From NCBI RefSeq assembly GCF_036046055.1, contig NZ_CP107939.1, positions 6,572,001 to 6,636,000 on the forward strand: DNA of 64,000 nucleotides, in the 5' to 3' direction. Numbering within the stretch: the stretch's first letter is position 1; each line of letters starts with the position of its first letter. The stretch is from Nocardia sp. NBC_00403. GTDB taxonomy: Bacteria > Actinomycetota > Actinomycetes > Mycobacteriales > Mycobacteriaceae. Below, piece by piece: positions 57,506 through 64,000 of the stretch. The notes beneath the pieces are model-generated. The model was not told where the DNA came from and did no database searches. It was given only the letters and a program-made list of their open reading frames with translations. A program made the translations under genes and the position numbers.

Positions 57506-58417
57506 CTATCGCGCAGTCGCGCGGACAAAGTCGACAACAACTGCGGCGAGTTCTTCGCTCTTGTCCTCTTGGAGGAAGTGCGCTGCGGAGGTGATGGTGA
57601 CCGGTGGATGTCCGGCGGCACCAGGGATTTTCGAGCACAACACCTTATCTCCGCCGCGGGTGATCGGATCAGAGTCCGAGAAAGCACACAGGAACGGACG
57701 CTCGAAGGTCTCCAAGGCAGCCCACGCGGCCCGGTTGGCGGGCGCAGCAGGATCCTCCGGACTGACCGGAACCAGTAGCGGGAACTGGCGGGCGCCCTGC
57801 TTGTAAGTGTCGTCAGGGAACGGAGCATCGTATGCGGCGATGACCTCGGGGGTGAGGTCGGTCAGGCAGGCACCGTTGACGATCTTCCCGGCTTGAAAGT
57901 TGGGCGTCTCCTGGCTGAAGCGCTGCCAAGCCAGGAACGCATCGCCGGGATGGCGGTCACCTGTCGGCAGAAACGTGTTCGCGGCGACGACCCTTGCGAA
58001 ACGTTCGGAATGTTCACCGACCAGGCGCAGACCGATCAATCCACCCCAGTCCTGGCACACCAGGGTGATCCCGTCGAGGCCGATCGCCTCGACCGCAGCC
58101 CAGGTCCACTCGACGTGAGCCTGGTAGGTGTAGGCGTCACGGTCGGCCGGCTTGTCGCTGCGGCCGAAACCGACCAGGTCGATCGCGATCGCGCGCAGGC
58201 CGGCCGCCACCAGGGCCGGGATCATCCGCCGGTACAGGTACGACCAGGACGGTTCGCCGTGCAGCAGCAGCACGACCTCCCCATCGGGCGGGCCTTCGTC
58301 CAGGTAGTGCACCCGCAGCATGGTCCCGTCACCGGCCGCCACCTCGACGTAGTGCGGTTCGAACGGGAAGCCGGGTAGCCCTGCGAACCGCTCGTCGGGC
58401 GTCCTCAATATCCGCAT
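57506..58417 (-). CDS. Haloalkane dehalogenase, subfamily HLD-I
   Basis: A 303-residue alpha/beta hydrolase. The N-terminus with GFPFEPHYVEV and LHGEPSWSYLYRRMIPALVA is typical of the DhlA/DmbB-like HLD-I group. The nucleophile Asp123 and halide-binding Trp are in TLVCQDWGGLIGLRLV, the acid Asp is in CAFSDSDPITRG, and the His is in TSAAHFLQEDKSEEL. It hydrolyses carbon-halogen bonds of alkanes to alcohols in the cytoplasm. It starts at 58417, 26 bp after the PPOX gene, so the two may be cotranscribed. Confidence 0.9.
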   Translation of the reverse strand: MRILRTPDERFAGLPGFPFEPHYVEVAAGDGTMLRVHYLDEGPPDGEVVLLLHGEPSWSYLYRRMIPALVAAGLRAIAIDLVGFGRSDKPADRDAYTYQAHVEWTWAAVEAIGLDGITLVCQDWGGLIGLRLVGEHSERFARVVAANTFLPTGDRHPGDAFLAWQRFSQETPNFQAGKIVNGACLTDLTPEVIAAYDAPFPDDTYKQGARQFPLLVPVSPEDPAAPANRAAWAALETFERPFLCAFSDSDPITRGGDKVLCSKIPGAAGHPPVTITSAAHFLQEDKSEELAAVVVDFVRATAR

Positions 58418-58443
58418 GGCCCAATCCTTTTCGCCGAGAAGTG

Positions 58444-58887
58444 CTAGCTGCCGTTGCTGTAGACGCGACTCGGTTCGACGAGAACTACGGCGCGACGTTC
58501 CGCTGCCATCACCCGGTCGTACTCGTCCCAGTCGTCGTGCTCACCACCGGCGGCCGTGAACACATCGCGCAGAAGCAGGCGCACCCCCTCGGCGTCGATC
58601 CATGGCTGAGGATCGTCGGGACCGACGATCTGGGCGCTGCCCTCGACCGTTGCCCATGCCCAGCCTCGCCGAAAGGTAGTGGTTACCTGCGGTCGAACAC
58701 GGAGATTGGCGAGTTTCACCTTGCCGTAGGTAACGAAGCCCAGGACCGGCTCGCCCGACACCGGATGAACCAGCAGCCCGACATTGACCACCGTGGACTG
58801 GATGGTGTCGTCGGATCGGAGGGTCGAGACGACGGCGAGCCCGTTCTCATCACGCGCGAGCTCCGCCGCCTGTGCCAGTGTGGTCAT
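58444..58887 (-). CDS. PPOX-class F420- or flavin-dependent oxidoreductase
   Basis: A 147-residue split-barrel flavoprotein. ATG 58887 has GGGAG 5 bases upstream. Its features are LARDENGLAVVSTLRSDDTI, TYGKVKLANLRVRPQVTTTF (conserved KxxNL phosphate-binding turn), RRGWAWATVEGSAQIVGPDD and DRVMAAERRAVVLVEPSRVY. Many actinobacterial members use F420 to reduce diverse substrates. Its start overlaps the stop of the small upstream ORF by ATGA. Confidence 0.87.
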   Translation of the reverse strand: MTTLAQAAELARDENGLAVVSTLRSDDTIQSTVVNVGLLVHPVSGEPVLGFVTYGKVKLANLRVRPQVTTTFRRGWAWATVEGSAQIVGPDDPQPWIDAEGVRLLLRDVFTAAGGEHDDWDEYDRVMAAERRAVVLVEPSRVYSNGS

Positions 58888-59120
58888 CACATCTCCCATG
58901 GTTGTGTGCCCACCAGATCGTCGCATGCTTCGTTGCGCGCTCGCCAGAACAACGCTCCGGCCGTATCCCAGCCCGGCTGCCGCTCCCGCCGCGAGCCGGC
59001 CCCCTCATCACCAGGCGATGGCGTGGGCAAAGCCGGAACGAGGGCGAAACGACCGGGGCATCCCGGCGGCATCATCGCGGCCGCGAACTGCTCGACGGAG
59101 TCTTCGATGTCGCGCACCAC
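58887..59120 (-). CDS. Small hypothetical ORF coupled to the PPOX gene
   Basis: A 77-codon frame starting at GTG 59120 (MVRDIEDSVEQFAAAMMPPG) and ending in EACDDLVGTQPWEM. Its TGA overlaps the next ATG (ATGTGATG), a common mark of coupled genes. GC at third positions looks coding, but no family is recognised and no clear ribosome binding site precedes it. Confidence 0.4.
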   Translation of the reverse strand: MVRDIEDSVEQFAAAMMPPGCPGRFALVPALPTPSPGDEGAGSRRERQPGWDTAGALFWRARNEACDDLVGTQPWEM

Positions 59121-59183
59121 CGAAGACTCCGCCCCTTTCCTCTTCGCTGCCCCGCCCCAGCCGCGTGATCGATAACCGTCCGG

Positions 59184-61100
59184 CTATCGTCCCGGTGGGG
59201 TGGTCCGGCGCCGCCAGAGCATCAGGCCGCTGAAGACCAGGCCCAGCACGGCGACCCCGCCCACGATGATCATCGCCGAGCCGGTGATGGAGATCCCACT
59301 GCTGTTCTCGGCGGCAGAGGTAGCTGATGGCTCGTTATCGTTGGCGGAGGGCTTCTCGTTCGTCGACTGCGTGGCGTTCTCGCCGAGGACCCCGCCTGCC
59401 GTGGCCGCCCGGTAGCGCGGGCCAGAGTCGGCGGTGCCTGCCACCGTGACGTCCAGGCGGATCGGCACCGGCCCACCTGCCCCTTCCGTATGGGCAGGAC
59501 CGAGCTTCACGGCGATGTAGTACCAGCCTGCGATGCTCTGGTTGCGGTCCTGGGCCTGCGCGGCCGTGCGGTTGTTGTAGCGCACCGGCACCGTCGCGAG
59601 CGCGGGCTTACTGGTCGGCAACACGTGGGCCTCGCCGTTGTACGACGTGAAGTCGTTATCGATCTCTTCACGCAACGGCGAGTACAGCGTCGTCGTGATC
59701 GTCGAGAGGCCGTCGATACCATGACTGCCGGTCTCCTGGTACTGCACGCGGTAGGCCAGGCCTTGGCCCCAGTCCAGCTTGACGCGATAGAAGACGAACT
59801 CGCCGCGCTGCAGGGTGTCGGTGTAGCTACCGGAGCCGTTCAGGGCGCCTGCCACATTGAACGAGCCGCCGCCGGCCGCCGGCACGCTGCCGCCGGCGGG
59901 TTCGGTGAAGGCCGTCTTTGCGGTGGCGGCCGGGGGCCCGGCGTCAGTCACTGCGGGCTCGATCCCGACGAGGAGCTCGATCGGCATCCGCTCGGGCATG
60001 TTGTCGGCAATACCGCTCCACTCGGGCACGAAGTAGTAGCGGCCGCCGCCACGGCACTTGTCGGAGCTGGTGTTGCCGGTCTTCGCCTTGGTTGCGCCGT
60101 CCCAGGTCTTGGCCACGGTCAGCGCCGCGCCGTGACTGGAATTGACGACCGACTCGAATTCGAACCCGTTGCAGTCCTCGCCGTCGGCGCCGTAGACCCG
60201 GACATCGAGCTCACTGGTGTCACCGTTCGGTTTGTCGTGGTGCACCCGGGGAAAGGACAGGGTGCCACTGAAGTAGGCGGTCGCCCCCTGTGGCACGTCC
60301 ACTGCGTAGTAACGCTTTTCCTTCTGACCGATCGTGTCCAGGTACTGACCCGGTGTGGCCACCGGCGCGTTGCGATAGGTCGCGGTGCCGGTGATGGGCG
60401 TGCCCACCGGCTTGTAGGTCCGCAACGCCGCCTGGCTCACCCGGGGCAGGACCCGCTCCAGGGCTGCGCCATCCGCAGCATCGGTGTAAGTGCCGCCGGT
60501 CGTCTGCGCGATGCAGGTCAACTGTGCGCGGGACTTCGCATCCACCCCGAACCCGATCGCGTGGATCACGACCTTGACCCCTTGTTGGTTCAACTCGCGC
60601 GCCACCTCACACGGATCCGGTGGCGCACAAGTGTCTTCACCATCGGAGACCAATACGATCGACCGCGGACCCGACTGTGGCAACGCCTCCGCGGCCTTGC
60701 GCAGTGCGGCGCCGATGGGTGTATAGCCACTCGCCTCGATCCCGTCCACCGCGGATGTCAACGCACCCCTGTCGATGGTTTCGGCACCCCGCAGGAGCCG
60801 CACGTCCCGACACCCGGTCGCCTTCTCCGCATCCGACGAACCTGTGCCCGTCCCATACACGGTCAAACCGACCATCGACTCGGCCGGCGCCACACCCACG
60901 AAGGTCCGCACCGCCGTCTTGGCCGCGTCCATCTTCGACCCACCACCGGGATCCGCCGCTTGCATCGACCCCGACGCGTCCAACACCAGCATCGTCGGGG
61001 CATACGCCGGCTCCCCCTCCTGAGCCTGCACCGGGAACGCGACCGACGACATGCCGACAACCCCGGCAGCGATCAACAGCAACTTCGCGAATCTCGACAT
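59184..61100 (-). CDS. Secreted, membrane-anchored VWA-domain protein
   Basis: About 638 residues. It starts MSRFAKLLLIAAGVVGMSSV with a signal peptide cut near VQAQEG. Residues about 35-215 are a von Willebrand A domain with MIDAS motif LVLDASGSMQ, the Thr region ASGYTPIGAALRK and VSDGEDTCAPPDPCEV. Beta-rich extracellular repeats follow, then a Glu/Ser/Asn-rich stalk, a transmembrane helix (GSAMIIVGGVAVLGLVFSGL) and a basic tail RRRTTPPGR. It probably binds partners outside the cell in a metal-dependent way. No AAA ATPase partner (MoxR) is adjacent. Confidence 0.87.
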   Translation of the reverse strand: MSRFAKLLLIAAGVVGMSSVAFPVQAQEGEPAYAPTMLVLDASGSMQAADPGGGSKMDAAKTAVRTFVGVAPAESMVGLTVYGTGTGSSDAEKATGCRDVRLLRGAETIDRGALTSAVDGIEASGYTPIGAALRKAAEALPQSGPRSIVLVSDGEDTCAPPDPCEVARELNQQGVKVVIHAIGFGVDAKSRAQLTCIAQTTGGTYTDAADGAALERVLPRVSQAALRTYKPVGTPITGTATYRNAPVATPGQYLDTIGQKEKRYYAVDVPQGATAYFSGTLSFPRVHHDKPNGDTSELDVRVYGADGEDCNGFEFESVVNSSHGAALTVAKTWDGATKAKTGNTSSDKCRGGGRYYFVPEWSGIADNMPERMPIELLVGIEPAVTDAGPPAATAKTAFTEPAGGSVPAAGGGSFNVAGALNGSGSYTDTLQRGEFVFYRVKLDWGQGLAYRVQYQETGSHGIDGLSTITTTLYSPLREEIDNDFTSYNGEAHVLPTSKPALATVPVRYNNRTAAQAQDRNQSIAGWYYIAVKLGPAHTEGAGGPVPIRLDVTVAGTADSGPRYRAATAGGVLGENATQSTNEKPSANDNEPSATSAAENSSGISITGSAMIIVGGVAVLGLVFSGLMLWRRRTTPPGR

Positions 61101-61299
61101 AATCTCCAACGCCCGTGTTCGAACAAGATCAGTCGACCTTACGCACGCGAACCGGAAAGCGAGTCATTTGTAATGAAGGTTGCAGATCGACAGGGCCTAG
61201 GCCCGCGGGGAATCTCGACTCATCCCGAACTGCGGGACTGTGGATCTAATGGTGGTTCCGGCTCGATTCGCTGAACGAAGTTCAGCGGAAGGTGCCACC

Positions 61300-62480
61300 A
61301 TGACGACACTTGATGCGGTGACGAGGAAGAAGAAGCCTGCGGAGGCTTCCGCTGAGGCGTTGGCCGCCCAAGAGCTGGTGCGGATGGCCAAGGAGCAGGG
61401 GTTGTCCCTGACCGGGCCGGACGGGCTGCTCAAACAGTTCACCAAGACCGTCCTCGAGACCGCGTTGAACGAGGAGATGACCGACCACCTCGGGTTCGAC
61501 AGGAATCAGGCGCCCGAGGTCCGGGAAACGACCAACGTGCGCAACGGAATCCGGCCCAAGACGGTGCTGACCGAGGCGACCGGGCAGGTGCAGATCGACG
61601 TGCCCCGTGACCGGGAGGGCACCTTCGAGCCGCAGATCGTCAAGAAACGCCAGCGGCGGTTGACCGGTGTGGACGAGATCGTGTTGTCGCTGTATGCGAA
61701 AGGCTTGACCACTGGCGAGATTTCGGCGCATTTCGCCGAGATCAATGGCGCTTCGGTGTCGAAGGAGACGGTGTCTCGGATCACCGACAAGGTCGTCGCC
61801 GAGATGACCGATTGGGCCAAACGGCCCTTGGACACCGTGTATGCCGCGATCTTCATCGATGCCATCGTTGTGAAGGTCCGCGACGGTCAGGTTGCCAACC
61901 GCCCGATCTATGCCGCGATCGGTGTCACCGTCAACAGGGAGAAGGACGTCCTCGGGTTGTGGGCCGGGACCGGCGGTGAGGGCGCGAAATTCTGGATGAG
62001 CGTTCTCACCGACATCCGCAACCGTGGATGCAGGGACGTGTTCTTCCTGGTCTGCGACGGGTTGAAAGGGCTGCCCGACGTGGTCGGCAATGTGTGGCCG
62101 CCGGCGACGGTCCAAACGTGCATCATCCATCTGATCCGCAACACTTTCAGGCTGGCCGCCCGCCAGCACTGGGACGCGTTGCGCCGCGATGTGAAACCGA
62201 TCTACACCGCCGTCAACGCCGACGCGGCACAGGTAGCGCTCGACGGGCTCACTGAGCGGTGGGGCACGAAATACAGTGCGATAGTTAGACTTTGGCGCAA
62301 TGCGTGGGAGGAGTTCATTTCCGTTCCTCGACTACGATATCGAGATCCGGCGGGTGATCTGCTCCACGAATGCGATCGAGTCGTTGAACGCCCGCTACCG
62401 GCACGCGATCAAGGCCCGCGGGCACCGAGCAAGCTGCGCTGAAATGCTTGTATCTGGTGACCCGGTCCCTGGACCTGTAG
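61300..62480 (+). pseudogene. IS256-family transposase, decayed
   Basis: The frame from ATG 61300 (MTTLDAVTRKKKPAEA, GGAAGG upstream) codes a mutator-type DDE transposase: MTDHLGFDRNQAPEVRETTN, the first Asp in IFIDAIVVKVRDG, and the second in FFLVCDGLKGLPDVVG. Near 62318-62320 one extra T shifts the frame; PFLDYDIEIRRVICSTNAIE, with the catalytic Glu, continues in frame +1. A deletion near 62424 removes several bases of the KARGHFPTEQ-type segment, and a TAG at 62478-62480 ends it after RSLDL. The C-terminal ~30 residues and right inverted repeat are missing, so it is inactive. Confidence 0.88.
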
Positions 62481-62499
62481 TACCTGATCGGGCCGGGTG

Positions 62500-62788
62500 C
62501 TCGCCGCGGATCGAGCGGCTGAGAACACGCCTCGTAGATGTGGATGAGGTCACTGGCATGAACAGCAGTGCGGATAACCGCCGCCGCCGTGACGGCTTCT
62601 GTGGTCACCGCGGCGCCACCAGCGGCGGCAGGCTCCGCGGCAGCACCACCAGTTACGACGGCTAGGACCCCGACGACCGCGTGGCCGCGGAGTTGGCGTT
62701 CGATTTCGGCACGCAGATTGGTGGCCTGCCAGGTGGAGCGGTGCTCGGAAACCACCTCGATGACCCGCACCCCGAGCGCAAATAACAC
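62500..62788 (-). pseudogene. Possible fragment of a MobF/TraA-type relaxase
   Basis: A minus-strand frame from GTG 62788 reads RVIEVVSEHRSTWQATNLRA and EIERQLRGH. The STWQ...AE..RQ pattern recalls the region after the helicase motifs of actinobacterial TraA/MobF relaxases. The following residues become Ala-rich and run into the dead transposase. Assignment is by eye only; it may also be an unrelated small gene. Confidence 0.3.
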
Positions 62789-62883
62789 CCCACAGGCTGG
62801 TCAGACGATCCTGCTTCCTGGTGGGTGCGATTTGAGGCAAACGCCTCATGCGACCACGGAGGCGGCGGACCGATGATCAGGGC

Positions 62884-64000
62884 ATGACAAAACGAGTTCA
62901 GGAATCACGAAGATCATCGGTCATGACCGATTTGACATTCGAACCACCGACTGTCGAGCGGTTCGGTACGCGCACTTCAGATCACGCACATGGAGTGCCG
63001 GGCGGCGGGCGGGTCGATGCAGTCAACGTGGGCCAGCACGTCGGGGCGCGGCAGATTCTCCAGGAGCTGTCGCTGTCGGTCGAACCAGGCGAGTTGGTCG
63101 CCATTGCCGGCGGCAGTGGAGCAGGAAAGAGCACATTGCTGGAGATCCTCGCGGGACTGCGACCACCGTCTGTCGGGGAGGTTCGGCATGACGGCGTCGT
63201 TCGCGGGGCCCGAGTCAACGCCGATTCCCGTATCGGCTACGTGCCCCAGAATGACATCATCCACCTCGAGATGCCTCTGCGCCGCACGCTGCGCTACGCG
63301 GCGCGGCTACGGCTGCCCGCAGGCACATCGGCGGCCGAGGCGGACCGGGTAGTCGAGGAGACCATGCATGACCTCGACCTGGCTGATCGGGCCGAGGTGC
63401 CGGTCCGTGCGCTCTCCGGCGGCCAGCGCAAGCGGGCCAGTATCGCCGTGGAACTACTGACCCGGCCACACCTTTTCTTCCTCGACGAACCCACCTCCGG
63501 GCTCGATCCGTCGACCGCAGCCGACGTGATGCGCCTGCTGCGCCGACTCAGCCAGCGCGGGGTCACAGTCGTCCTCACGACGCATGAGCCGGCCGGCATC
63601 GACCGGTGTGATCGGGTGGTATTCCTGGCGCGCGACGGCCACCTGGCCTTCACCGGCAGCCCGACCGAGGCTCGGCGCTACTTCGGCGTGCAGGATCTCG
63701 CCGAGGTGTACGACCGGCTGGCTCGTGAGCACACCCCTCAGATCTGGGCGGAGCGATTCGCGGACAGCGGTGGGAAGTCGAAAGCCCGTCCTGGCTTGGC
63801 TCCACTGCCCCCCATTCCGGCCACCCGTTCAGACGTCAAGCGCACGGGCATGGTCCGGCAATGGTGGCTACTTACACGACGCAATGTTGATGTTCTCCTT
63901 CGCAACCGGCTGACCCTGGCGGTCCTACTCGGCTCACCGGTACTGGTCACTGCGATGATGGCGACGCTGTTCAAGCGTGGCGCGTTCGAGCCACGTAGCG
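62884..64000 (+). CDS. ABC-2 type transporter, ATPase fused to permease (3' end cut by window)
   Basis: The frame opens at ATG 62884 (in-frame ATG 62923 is an alternative) and runs off the window, at least 372 codons. The ATPase domain has Walker A IAGGSGAGKSTLLEILAG, Q-loop GYVPQNDIIH, signature ALSGGQRKRASIAVELL, Walker B LFFLDEPTSGLDPS and H-loop VLTTHEP. After a linker, the ABC2-type membrane domain begins (WWLLTRRNVDVLLRNRLTLA). This ABCG-like half-transporter layout resembles mycobacterial Rv1747, but no full FHA domain precedes it. The substrate is unknown. Confidence 0.9.
   Translation, partial: MTKRVQESRRSSVMTDLTFEPPTVERFGTRTSDHAHGVPGGGRVDAVNVGQHVGARQILQELSLSVEPGELVAIAGGSGAGKSTLLEILAGLRPPSVGEVRHDGVVRGARVNADSRIGYVPQNDIIHLEMPLRRTLRYAARLRLPAGTSAAEADRVVEETMHDLDLADRAEVPVRALSGGQRKRASIAVELLTRPHLFFLDEPTSGLDPSTAADVMRLLRRLSQRGVTVVLTTHEPAGIDRCDRVVFLARDGHLAFTGSPTEARRYFGVQDLAEVYDRLAREHTPQIWAERFADSGGKSKARPGLAPLPPIPATRSDVKRTGMVRQWWLLTRRNVDVLLRNRLTLAVLLGSPVLVTAMMATLFKRGAFEPRS

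Overview
This window is a stretch of high-GC actinobacterial chromosome. Its backbone gene order closely matches the Rv1406-Rv1456 segment of Mycobacterium tuberculosis: ctaB, tkt-tal-zwf-opcA-pgl, secG, tpiA-pgk-gap, whiA-yvcK-rapZ-uvrC, ribH-ribBA-ribE, rpe, rsmB-fmt. GTG starts, leaderless-looking starts and long GC-rich terminator hairpins without U-tracts also fit. The best guess is Nocardia or a close relative (inference from synteny and gene content, no database search). No rRNA, tRNA, CRISPR array or replication origin was recognised.

Layout. 0-10.7 kb is accessory: a TetR gene cut by the window edge with two palindromic operators, an alpha/beta hydrolase, a secreted CAP protein, a VOC protein, a broken CYP157-like P450 with an internal duplication, a gene-poor stretch, qor, a secreted serine hydrolase, and a divergent TetR/FAD-monooxygenase pair. 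10.7-18.6 kb is core: ctaB, then a tightly packed pentose-phosphate operon (tkt, tal, zwf, opcA, pgl) with start/stop overlaps. 18.7-26.6 kb is mixed: a fused alpha-beta 2-oxoacid dehydrogenase E1, small conserved proteins, an epoxide-hydrolase-like protein, an SDR, a truncated TetR gene, and a LysR/MFS divergent pair. 26.7-39.4 kb is core (secG, tpiA-pgk-gap, whiA-yvcK-rapZ-uvrC) with about 4 kb of accessory genes between secG and tpiA. 39.4-43.6 kb holds two membrane proteins, a HAD hydrolase and a gamma-glutamyltransferase lipoprotein. 43.7-54.0 kb holds the riboflavin genes, an unusual AT-rich island with a tandem repeat, rpe, an RsbW-SigF pair, and rsmB-fmt-def. 54.0-64.0 kb is accessory: a secreted PIG-L deacetylase, pncA, a haloalkane dehalogenase, a PPOX protein, a VWA protein, a decayed IS256-family transposase next to a possible relaxase fragment, and the start of an ABC-2 transporter.

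How the parts work together. Transketolase, transaldolase, G6PD, OpcA and lactonase give an NADPH and pentose unit. Rpe and the glycolytic trio connect to it. RibE, RibBA and RibH take ribulose-5-phosphate and GTP to riboflavin. RsbW-SigF is preceded by a sequence resembling a SigF-type promoter, which suggests autoregulation. Several accessory genes are visibly decaying (P450, two TetR fragments, the transposase), so the non-core segments look like sites of repeated gain and loss.
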